A stretch of DNA of 7,911 bases, from NCBI GenBank assembly GCA_964022115.1, contig CAXIBC010000115.1:1-7911 (forward strand), written 5' to 3'. Each line of letters starts with the position of its first letter. The first letter of the stretch is position 1. Positions 1 to 5,797 of this stretch are shown here, one piece after another. The DNA is from Oleispira sp964022115 (GTDB taxonomy: Bacteria > Pseudomonadota > Gammaproteobacteria > Pseudomonadales > Oceanobacteraceae). The notes below the pieces were generated by a model. That model made no database searches. It saw nothing but the letters and a program-made list of their open reading frames with translations, and was not told the origin of the DNA. A program made the position numbers and the translations under genes.

Positions 1-330
1 CTGGTTATAGGACGGTTGATCGTCTTGGCTGGTAGCTGGTGGGGCATTTTCAAGCGCTAGGGTCGAAACCGACGGTGACGTGGTTTTACAGACCGAGCAC
101 CAGCTCCCCCAAAAGTATACTAAGGTTGGTAATGTGTTATTCTGCGCCATTAGCGCGAAGGTATCGCCATTGATCAACTGTGCACTGAGCGCGGGTGCAG
201 GGCCGCTCACCATATTGCGTTGCTGATAATAGGTGATACTGGCGATTAAGGTGATCATGATCGCCAGTGATTTCAGGTTGGATAGCCAAAAACGTTTGTC
301 GCTTAGCTTGTTGATAATGGCTTGGCGCAT
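1..330 (-). CDS. Membrane-anchored thioredoxin-like thiol:disulfide oxidoreductase (TlpA/ScsD-like), C-terminus cut by window edge
   Basis: Reading the minus strand from an ATG at 330 gives 110 uninterrupted codons to the left edge, so the 3' part is missing. Residues about 14-34 form one hydrophobic segment after a short basic N-terminus, as expected for an inner-membrane anchor with the catalytic domain in the periplasm. Residues 71-82 read VYFWGSWCSVCK, a typical thioredoxin-fold active site with the redox pair Cys78 and Cys81, followed by TSPSVS, which I associate with ScsD/TlpA-like protein disulfide oxidoreductases. The family exchanges disulfides with periplasmic proteins; the partner here is unknown. 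After the active site comes a Pro/Asp/Gln-rich stretch (residues about 94-110) rather than the expected helix-strand, perhaps a lineage-specific insertion. The ribosome site is weak. The gene is divergent from the acyltransferase across 87 bases. The family call is good; the subfamily is tentative. Confidence 0.85.
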   Translation of the reverse strand, partial: MRQAIINKLSDKRFWLSNLKSLAIMITLIASITYYQQRNMVSGPAPALSAQLINGDTFALMAQNNTLPTLVYFWGSWCSVCKTTSPSVSTLALENAPPATSQDDQPSYNQ

Positions 331-417
331 GGGGTTCAACTTTTCATATTTAAACAGTAGATGATCTTAGACTAACATTGTTGTAAAAAGATCCCTTAAA
401 ATCTTAAGTGGTTACCA

Positions 418-2085
418 ATGAACAAAGACAATGACCAAGCTCGTGCAGAAGATCCGCAAGAGCCTTCTACAGCTCAAGATCCGCAAGAGCCTTCTATGGT
501 TCAAGATCTAAAACAGCGCTCTAGTCAGGCTGAGGCCTTGAATTTTCTTCAGCAAAATAAAAAGCATATAGAAAAATCCATAGAGTCTATCGATAAGCGC
601 GATGTGTTTTTACGCATAACTTCGTTCTTTATGTCACTCTTTTCAAAATTAGCGGGTTTGATCGATCGGATTAAGCATCGGCTAATAAAGGTTTTGATGA
701 AGGTGCCTTCCCCTGGTTTTGTCAAACAGAGTTTGTATACCATGGATGTCGTGACCAATTTCAAAGCGATGATTGAATTTATCCGCACTAAATATTATGC
801 CTTTAAACGCTCCCCTTATAATACTAAGCTTGCTCAGCACATGGATGAGTTAATGGCGAATGCCAGTCAGCAAGGATTGGATTTTAAAAAGCATTTTCCA
901 CAACATGTGGATAAGTTGGTTGAACGTAAAAATCAAATTTTGCAGCATTCGTATTTTAAAGAATTTAATAAAAGCCACATTGAGCGTTTATTAGCGATTC
1001 CCTTTTCTTTTAAACGATCGCTCTCGCCTGTGTTGTCGGATAAGGCTTTGTGGCATAAATTTTTTGGTTTATTAGAGTCTCGCTATATTCAAGATATCGT
1101 ATTAGTTGATGATGATGGTAAGCAAACGTCTTTTAATCGTGGTACTAAAAAGCAAGTAGAGTCGTCTCATGTGGTTCGCCAGCTGTATAAAGCGTCGGTA
1201 TTGAAAGCCCATGGACACCGTATTTTTGTTATTGGTCATCACGAAGGGTATTTAGGCCCCTATTTTGTTCGCAGTGCGCTGCGCCGCTTGGGCTTTGATA
1301 ATCTAGTTGAAAACTGCAATACCGTTGTTGGCCCACGCATGTTTTCTAGTTTATTTTTAAACAGTGGTGCTAGTAATGTAGGGAATCTATTTTTAACCTT
1401 ACCCTCCCAGCGCACAACCAAGGTGAATGAACATGGTTTGGCCGAGGCATTACAAAAGTGTGCACGGCGTTCACGGTTTTTAATTAAGATGCCAGATGCC
1501 GGCTTAAAGTTGATTGAGCAATTTAGTTATAAAGATTTTATGCGCTTAATTCACCTTTACCCAGAGCTGGGTAATAAGTTAGATGGTGAGGTAGATGGTG
1601 ATCTGGCCATGCTGGATGAAATCCTTACGGCGCAAGAGAAACAAGAGTTTATTGAGTATTTAACGGCCAGTAATGCGGCCACAGTTATGGCAGATTTTGA
1701 TAAGCAAGATTACGACCTATTTAAACAAGTGATGCACGAACCCTTTTTGATTTTTCCTGAAGGTTCACGTTCGTATGTGAATGATAATGGGGATATTACG
1801 TTAAAATATTTTAATCCTATGTTTGTTCAAGCTTATTTACGCCCAGGGGATATTGTTTTGCCTCTGAGTTTGGTGGGGGGCTCTGATATTGTGCAAGGGA
1901 TGAAGCTGATAAAAGGCAAGTTGGGGTTAGCGCTAGCGGAGCCTTTTGAAGTCGACTCAACCATGATCGAGAACTTTAATCATGAAGGTATTGAGTTAAT
2001 GCGCCGTATTGCCAACCTACCTAATATTAAAAAAGTGCATTTAAATGATGCTGTGCAAGCGGGAGAAAAGTTTGAGTCTTTGTAG
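418..2085 (+). CDS. Large acyltransferase of the glycerolipid (PlsB/PlsC) superfamily with atypical motif I
   Basis: The 555-residue product is longer than PlsC (about 250) and shorter than PlsB (about 800). An acidic, Gln-rich N-terminus (1-40) carries a duplicated nonapeptide, followed by a helical region with an amphipathic basic segment near 64-95 that could lie on the membrane. The acyltransferase core is in the second half. Motif I appears as GHHEGYLGPYF (273-283), motif III as FPEGSRS (446-452) and motif IV as VLPLSLVGG (480-488). Family members move acyl chains from acyl-ACP or acyl-CoA to glycerol-3-phosphate, lysophosphatidate or related acceptors at the inner membrane. The Asp of the usual HX4D is absent: counting from His274 or His275 the position is Leu or Gly. 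About 160 residues separate motifs I and III, more than in PlsC, so there is an insertion. The start has only a weak AAGTGG site (406-411). The substrate cannot be told. The superfamily call is firm, the exact activity is not. Confidence 0.8.
   Translation: MNKDNDQARAEDPQEPSTAQDPQEPSMVQDLKQRSSQAEALNFLQQNKKHIEKSIESIDKRDVFLRITSFFMSLFSKLAGLIDRIKHRLIKVLMKVPSPGFVKQSLYTMDVVTNFKAMIEFIRTKYYAFKRSPYNTKLAQHMDELMANASQQGLDFKKHFPQHVDKLVERKNQILQHSYFKEFNKSHIERLLAIPFSFKRSLSPVLSDKALWHKFFGLLESRYIQDIVLVDDDGKQTSFNRGTKKQVESSHVVRQLYKASVLKAHGHRIFVIGHHEGYLGPYFVRSALRRLGFDNLVENCNTVVGPRMFSSLFLNSGASNVGNLFLTLPSQRTTKVNEHGLAEALQKCARRSRFLIKMPDAGLKLIEQFSYKDFMRLIHLYPELGNKLDGEVDGDLAMLDEILTAQEKQEFIEYLTASNAATVMADFDKQDYDLFKQVMHEPFLIFPEGSRSYVNDNGDITLKYFNPMFVQAYLRPGDIVLPLSLVGGSDIVQGMKLIKGKLGLALAEPFEVDSTMIENFNHEGIELMRRIANLPNIKKVHLNDAVQAGEKFESL
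449..496 (+). repeat. 27-bp-period direct duplication inside the acyltransferase N-terminus
   Basis: Bases 449-469 and 476-496 are identical over 21 positions with a period of 27 bases. This duplicates nine residues: DPQEPSTAQ (12-20) is followed by DPQEPSMVQ (21-29). The period is a multiple of three, so the frame is kept. The next residues (Asp30 onward) may be a decayed third unit. It looks like a slippage-type expansion in a disordered tail. Confidence 0.9.
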
Positions 2086-2103
2086 TATTTACAAAGACTC
2101 AAA
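2071..2103. terminator. Perfect 14-bp inverted repeat, probable bidirectional terminator
   Basis: Arms at 2071-2084 and 2090-2103 are exact reverse complements over 14 bases, with a 5-base loop (GTATT). The left arm contains the last codons of the acyltransferase and most of its TAG stop (2083-2085). On the minus strand, coming from the lipoprotein gene, the stem is followed by CTTTTCTCCC, a moderate U-rich tail. On the plus strand the tail is poor in T. Its place between two convergent genes supports a shared terminator, stronger for the minus-strand gene. The stem is AT-rich, with only four G/C pairs. Confidence 0.65.
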
Positions 2104-2108
2104 GTCTA

Positions 2109-2136
2109 TTAGATCACGCCTGTTAGATCACGCCTG
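2109..2136. repeat. 14-bp tandem duplication containing the lipoprotein stop codon
   Basis: Bases 2109-2122 and 2123-2136 are exact adjacent copies (TTAGATCACGCCTG on the plus strand). The copy at 2123-2136 encodes the end of the lipoprotein, Gly-Val-Ile-stop on the minus strand. The other copy is non-coding and repeats that gene end between the stop and the terminator hairpin. It looks like a recent slippage event. Confidence 0.9.
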
Positions 2137-3250
2137 AAATCGTAAAGTTAAAGACAAAATCTTCTTCGGCCACGGTTCCAAACTGGTTTTCACAGCGCAC
2201 ATAAATCGCATACTCATTACCTTCAATCAGATTGTTAAAGCTGACCTGGTGCTGAGTCGCTAGTGTACTTACTGTGGTTGAAGATACGGCCATAAAGCTA
2301 TATTCCATCTCTGCGTAAGGGGTATTAGGGTATTCACTGAACTTACAGCTAGCATCTTTGTTGGTCTCTAGCGTTAATTCGGTAATGCTGCTACCGATAG
2401 ACAAGCTAGTCTCTGGGCTAGCGTTAATAATAGTCGGTGCAGTGTTATCATCACCATAGGTAATAAACAGTTTTGGCTGATTATTGATATCATTGCTATT
2501 GGCCGAGAAAACATTATGGCGGTTATTGCCAATGGCTCCCGCCGTATTGCTGATGACAAAGCCCATAGTCTGGTTATTAGCCCAGTTAGGGTCAGATACT
2601 ATGGCTTGAATCAATGCCGATAAATCAGGGGTTTCCCAATTGTTCGCTGATTTATTCCATTGCACTTCTGTGGTGAGTAGTGCTCTATCTTGGCCTAGAT
2701 CACCCACGGCAAAAGTAGTTTGTGAGCTAGGGTTTATCGCCCTGATGGTTAAATCTATGGTGGCATCATCGCTTACTTCAAACTCATGGGCGGTAAATAC
2801 AATCTTGGCGGATAGAATGTTTTGCCCAGGGATAATGTTTAATTCACGGAACATCAACGATGAAATGTAATCTCTATCTTGGTTACCGGCACCCCCTAAG
2901 CGGATAAAATCGTTATCAATATTATCGCTTTCCCAATCGGCACTGCCATATTTACCCCAGCTGTAACCATCATCACTGCCTAGGCTAATACTGATGGGAC
3001 CTAATACGGTAAGCTCGGGCACTGGAGTTGGCTCAGGCTCTGGTGTTGGTTCTGGAGTTGGCTCTGGTGTTGGCTCTGGCGTTGTCGTTTCAACAGGTGC
3101 TTCTACTGGATTTTCAATAGGTGTTTCAACAGGCTCTTCAACAGGTAGTTCTGTAGGCACACTGATATTACAAGCTGTAGTTAAGATCAACATCGAGCTG
3201 ATGGTTGACAGTTGTAGCATAGGCTTTAATCGGATTAAGGCGCTGTTCAT
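2123..3250 (-). CDS. Surface or periplasmic lipoprotein with Pro/Glu-rich stalk, DNRLRE/CBM96-like domain and fibronectin-like C-terminal domain
   Basis: I place the start at the ATG at 3250, not at the in-frame ATG at 3301, because a GGAG site lies 8 bases upstream and translation then opens directly with a signal peptide. The product has 375 residues. Residues 1-26 are a lipoprotein signal peptide ending LILTTA before Cys27, the probable lipidated residue; Thr rather than Leu at -3 is slightly atypical. Residues about 32-79 are a stalk of PVE and TPEP repeats. Residues about 90-265 have alternating strands with conserved Trp residues, the phrase PDLSALIQAIV, and a strand ending PKLFITYG. 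This resembles the DNRLRE/CBM96 fold found in secreted carbohydrate-associated proteins. Residues about 270-373 resemble an Ig/fibronectin-like module with a possible disulfide between Cys302 and Cys353. No catalytic motif is seen; a binding or adhesive role is inference. The gene stands alone with its own promoter. Confidence 0.8.
   Translation of the reverse strand: MNSALIRLKPMLQLSTISSMLILTTACNISVPTELPVEEPVETPIENPVEAPVETTTPEPTPEPTPEPTPEPEPTPVPELTVLGPISISLGSDDGYSWGKYGSADWESDNIDNDFIRLGGAGNQDRDYISSLMFRELNIIPGQNILSAKIVFTAHEFEVSDDATIDLTIRAINPSSQTTFAVGDLGQDRALLTTEVQWNKSANNWETPDLSALIQAIVSDPNWANNQTMGFVISNTAGAIGNNRHNVFSANSNDINNQPKLFITYGDDNTAPTIINASPETSLSIGSSITELTLETNKDASCKFSEYPNTPYAEMEYSFMAVSSTTVSTLATQHQVSFNNLIEGNEYAIYVRCENQFGTVAEEDFVFNFTISGVI
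3014..3157 (-). repeat. Low-complexity Pro/Glu/Thr repeat tract in the lipoprotein gene
   Basis: This stretch encodes imperfect repeats, first PVE-x-P-x-E units (PVEEPVETPIENPVEAPVE), then TPEP units (four in a row and variants). On the plus strand it reads as repeated GGTGTTGGCTCTGG-like units. Such tracts hold a folded domain away from the membrane and commonly vary in copy number between strains. Confidence 0.85.
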
Positions 3251-3258
3251 ATTTTTTT

Positions 3259-3262
3259 CTCC
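3259..3262 (-). promoter_or_regulatory. Ribosome binding site that decides the lipoprotein start
   Basis: GGAG on the minus strand is separated by 8 bases (AAAAAAAT) from the ATG at 3250. No comparable site precedes the longer in-frame ATG at 3301, and the extra 17 residues would spoil the signal peptide. Confidence 0.75.
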
Positions 3263-3352
3263 GCACTGAAATTCTTTTGTCGAGTGGATAGTAGATATCA
3301 AAGATCAGATATTCTGTGCGGTAGAACACAATTATTTTTGTGTTTGAGTAAT

Positions 3353-3381
3353 GTTATAAATGACACTAAATTGAATGTTAA
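3353..3381 (-). promoter_or_regulatory. Sigma-70-like promoter for the lipoprotein gene
   Basis: On the minus strand TTAACA (3381-3376) is followed after exactly 17 bases by TATAAC (3358-3353), each 5 of 6 to consensus. Transcription would begin near 3346, giving a leader of roughly 95 bases before the ATG at 3250. This is prediction from consensus only. Confidence 0.55.
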
Positions 3382-3461
3382 CGGCTGTATCTAAACGTAT
3401 ATTACTAACGGATAAGTGAAACTTACTGTTGGTTTACGGTGGTTTGTGTAAGAGTGCGAAG

Positions 3462-4118
3462 ATGAGTAGTCGGGCTGATGACAGTATGAAGGGTAAAGTG
3501 AAGAACAGAGCGGATAGTGTAATTATTCTCGATTTCGAGACCACAGGTTTATCACCTAATATGGGCGATCGAGCCATTGAGATCGGTGCGGTTCGTTTAG
3601 TGAATGGAGAAGTGCGTGAGCGCTTTCAAGCTTTGATGAATCCTGGCCAGCGGGTTAGTCGTTTTATTGAAGATTATACCGGCATCAGTAATAACATGCT
3701 GGCGAGTGCGGAATCTTGTGAGGTGGTCATGCAGCGTTTTGCCGATTTTATGGGGGATGATAACTTAATTGCCCATAACGCTTCGTTTGATCAGCGCTTT
3801 CTGGATGCCGAACTAGCGCGAATCAATCGCACTTATGTCGGGGAGTTTTCTTGCTCGCTATTATTGTCACGGCGCATCTTTCAAGAGGCGCATAACCATA
3901 AGCTGGGTGAGCTAGTGCGCTATGCCAATATAGAGAGTAGTGGCGAGTTTCACCGTGCGTTATACGATTCTGAAATGACCGCGAAAGTCTGGATGGCGAT
4001 GTTGACCGATATCGGTGAGCGCTATGGGATATTTGATATTCCATTTGAGTTGATCAAGACCCTGACCAAAACCCCGAAAAAGGGCGTAGATAAGCTACTA
4101 TCAAACTATCGTAGCTGA
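3462..4118 (+). CDS. DnaQ-like DEDDh 3'-5' exonuclease
   Basis: The chosen ATG at 3462 gives 218 residues and has an AAGAG-like site 7 bases upstream; a TTG at 3429 and an ATG at 3486 are in-frame alternatives. The exonuclease fold fills residues about 20-180. Exo I is ILDFETTG with Asp24 and Glu26, Exo II is HNASFDQRFLD with Asp110, and Exo III is HRALYDSEM with His164 and Asp169, so all five DEDDh residues are present. The family removes 3' nucleotides from DNA or RNA using two metal ions. This is a stand-alone domain like the DNA polymerase III epsilon-related exonucleases, but I see no clear C-terminal polymerase-binding tail, and being next to unrelated genes says nothing about a partner. 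It could be a repair or RNA-trimming nuclease. Catalytic competence is well supported, the substrate is not. Confidence 0.9.
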   Translation: MSSRADDSMKGKVKNRADSVIILDFETTGLSPNMGDRAIEIGAVRLVNGEVRERFQALMNPGQRVSRFIEDYTGISNNMLASAESCEVVMQRFADFMGDDNLIAHNASFDQRFLDAELARINRTYVGEFSCSLLLSRRIFQEAHNHKLGELVRYANIESSGEFHRALYDSEMTAKVWMAMLTDIGERYGIFDIPFELIKTLTKTPKKGVDKLLSNYRS

Positions 4119-4119
4119 G

Positions 4120-4530
4120 TTAATCACTTTTTCTGCGCCCAGTACGGTTTTCGTCTCTATGTTCCTCTTCGCCATTTTGGCCGTACATATCTTGCTGAAG
4201 GCCAAAGTTGGCACGTCGAAGCTCTGAACGCCGATCGGCGTGGTGAACATAATCACAGTTGCAGTTGGCATGATCGCAGTTTTGAAGTGGAAGCATGGGG
4301 GCTTCTACCGATAAAAAACGTTTACCATCCAAGTCTTTAATCGCTTGGCAGCAGTGGGAGCTATGATGGGTTTCGACGCAATGAAAGTCATTATGCTTTT
4401 TAGTGCCATTATTATTGTGATTATTGTGCTTTCTATGACCACTGTATGAGTGGCGACGGTTTGACTTTTGATGCATCACATAGAGTAAGCCAGCGAATAA
4501 GGTGAGAATGATTATTGAGCCTAGAAACAT
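4120..4530 (-). CDS. Small membrane-anchored His/Cys-rich conserved protein of unknown function
   Basis: The product has 136 residues and starts at an ATG with a good GAGG site 7 bases upstream. Residues about 3-19 are one hydrophobic segment at the N-terminus. Residues 20-60 are a basic, His/Asn-rich linker. The core, residues about 50-106, contains Cys51, Cys60, Cys61, then GKRFLSVEAPMLPLQNCD, then Cys85-x4-Cys90-x-Cys92, YVHHADRR and a basic run. I recall this RFLS...AP.LPL..CD...C.C.Y.HH.DRR pattern from conserved hypothetical proteins of gammaproteobacteria, but no function is known to me. The Cys and His spacing would suit metal binding, which is inference. The C-terminal tail is charged. 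Its stop lies one base from the stop of the convergent exonuclease gene, with no terminator between them. Confidence 0.8.
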   Translation of the reverse strand: MFLGSIIILTLFAGLLYVMHQKSNRRHSYSGHRKHNNHNNNGTKKHNDFHCVETHHSSHCCQAIKDLDGKRFLSVEAPMLPLQNCDHANCNCDYVHHADRRSELRRANFGLQQDMYGQNGEEEHRDENRTGRRKSD

Positions 4531-4622
4531 AGACAGACCTCATATTCAATTACCGTTATTTTTAGGTATAGCAAACAGGGCTTGTTTGAGTCGGTATATA
4601 TTGCCATTGATGCCTAGATTTT

Positions 4623-4651
4623 GTGACATTCAGTACTTAAATCCGTATGAT
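4623..4651 (+). promoter_or_regulatory. Sigma-70-like promoter ahead of selD
   Basis: GTGACA (4623-4628) and TATGAT (4646-4651) are each 5 of 6 to the sigma-70 consensus and are separated by exactly 17 bases. Transcription would start near 4658, about 65 bases before the selD ATG. A weaker -10-like TATAGT lies at 4659-4664. I see no obvious operator or riboswitch in the leader. Confidence 0.6.
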
Positions 4652-4724
4652 TCTGCCCTATAGTTTTTCGTAAAGTCTTCTTGTTTACTTACATTTCTTA
4701 AATACTTATTTTAGGTTCGCTTTT

Positions 4725-5795
4725 ATGTCTTCTTCCTCTGCACCATTAACCCCGATTAAATTGACCGAATACAGCCATGGTGCAGGCTGTGGCTGCAAGA
4801 TATCGCCACAAGTATTGGAAACCATAGTCGCTTCTAAGTTGGATGTGAAGATGGACCCAAATCTGTTGGTCGGCAATAGCAGTAAAGATGACGCCGCGGC
4901 TTATGATATGGGTAATGGCCAGGTGGTTTTAAGTACTACAGATTTTTTTATGCCGATTGCCGATGATGCTTTTGATTTTGGTCGTATTGCAGCGACTAAC
5001 GCGATCAGTGATATTTATGCCATGGGTGGAAAGCCTTTGATGGCGATTGCCATTCTAGGCTGGCCAATTAATACCTTACCTGCAGAAGTAGCTCAGCAGG
5101 TTGTGGATGGAGGCCGCCAAGCCTGTATGGATGCTGGCATCATGCTAGCAGGTGGCCATAGCATTGATTCACCCGAGCCGATATTTGGTCTAGCCGTGAC
5201 AGGCCAAGTCGCGAAAGAGAAGTTAAAGCAAAACAATACGGCTACTGCAGGTTGTAAGTTGTACCTAACTAAAAAGTTGGGCGTAGGTATTTTAACCACA
5301 GCGCAAAAGCAGAAAAAGCTTAAACCTGAGCACGAAGGTTTAGCGGTAGAAGTGATGTGCCAATTAAATAAGATTGGCGCCGAAGTGGCCGATATTGCTG
5401 GGGTTAAGGCCATGACGGATGTCACCGGTTTTGCCCTAATGGGGCACTTGATTGAAATGTGTGAAGGCAGCAAGGTTAAGGCGAAAGTTAATTTTGCGGC
5501 CATTCCCTTTTTAGCACCGGTAAAAGACTATTTAGAGCTAGGTTGTGTGCCGGGTGGTACCCTGCGTAACTTTGATTCTTATGGTGACAAGCTAGCACCT
5601 ATGACGGAAGAGCAACGCAACTTGTTATGTGATCCGCAAACCAGTGGTGGTTTGTTGATCGCAGTAACGCCAGAATCTGAAGCGGAGTTGGCCGAATTAT
5701 TAAGCCGTGAGGGTTTATACGCTGAGCCAATTGGTGAGTTAGTCGATGAGTTAAGCACGGCTGTCGCAACTTCAGCCTTGGTTGAGGTGTTATAA
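4725..5795 (+). CDS. selD: Selenide, water dikinase (selenophosphate synthetase)
   Basis: SelD makes selenophosphate, AMP and phosphate from selenide, ATP and water in the cytoplasm, the selenium donor for selenocysteine and 2-selenouridine. The 356-residue product matches E. coli SelD (347 residues), remembered here, almost throughout. The glycine-rich N-terminus YSHGAGCGCKIS holds catalytic Cys22 and Lys25 (E. coli Cys17 and Lys20). The Cys22 codon is TGT, so this is the cysteine form, not a selenoprotein. Metal-binding Asp56, Asp96 and Asp232 sit in DDAA, ISDIYAMGG and TDVTGF. LAGGHSID and LCDPQTSGGLL are also family hallmarks. The length exceeds E. coli by a few residues at the N-terminus. 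The ribosome site before the ATG is weak. The gene leads a plus-strand cluster with selU two bases downstream. Confidence 0.98.
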   Translation: MSSSSAPLTPIKLTEYSHGAGCGCKISPQVLETIVASKLDVKMDPNLLVGNSSKDDAAAYDMGNGQVVLSTTDFFMPIADDAFDFGRIAATNAISDIYAMGGKPLMAIAILGWPINTLPAEVAQQVVDGGRQACMDAGIMLAGGHSIDSPEPIFGLAVTGQVAKEKLKQNNTATAGCKLYLTKKLGVGILTTAQKQKKLKPEHEGLAVEVMCQLNKIGAEVADIAGVKAMTDVTGFALMGHLIEMCEGSKVKAKVNFAAIPFLAPVKDYLELGCVPGGTLRNFDSYGDKLAPMTEEQRNLLCDPQTSGGLLIAVTPESEAELAELLSREGLYAEPIGELVDELSTAVATSALVEVL

Positions 5796-5797
5796 GT

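Noticed and set aside
395..408. Small palindrome CTTAAAATCTTAAG just before the acyltransferase ribosome site, considered as an operator
   Set aside because: It has 5-bp arms and is AT-rich, common by chance in such sequence, and nothing else marks a regulator site.
2994..3269. Plus-strand open frame rich in Gly, Ser and Val (GSGVGSGVGSG)
   Set aside because: It is the antisense reading of the Pro/Glu repeat tract of the lipoprotein gene, with no ribosome site, and the minus-strand frame has clear domains.
3371..3403. Possible promoter for the exonuclease gene (TTGAAT and TATATT)
   Set aside because: The spacing is 21 bases, well outside the usual 16-18, and no better -35 is in register, so I do not list it.
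3823..4044. 73-codon minus-strand open frame within the DnaQ-like gene
   Set aside because: It overlaps the Exo II and Exo III coding region of a well-supported gene and shows no family signature.
4786..4791. Possible selenocysteine codon at the SelD active site
   Set aside because: The codon for residue 22 is TGT, so the enzyme is the ordinary cysteine form and no SECIS element is needed.
5093..5503. 136-codon minus-strand open frame within selD
   Set aside because: It lies wholly inside a strongly conserved selD, and its translation matches no family I know.
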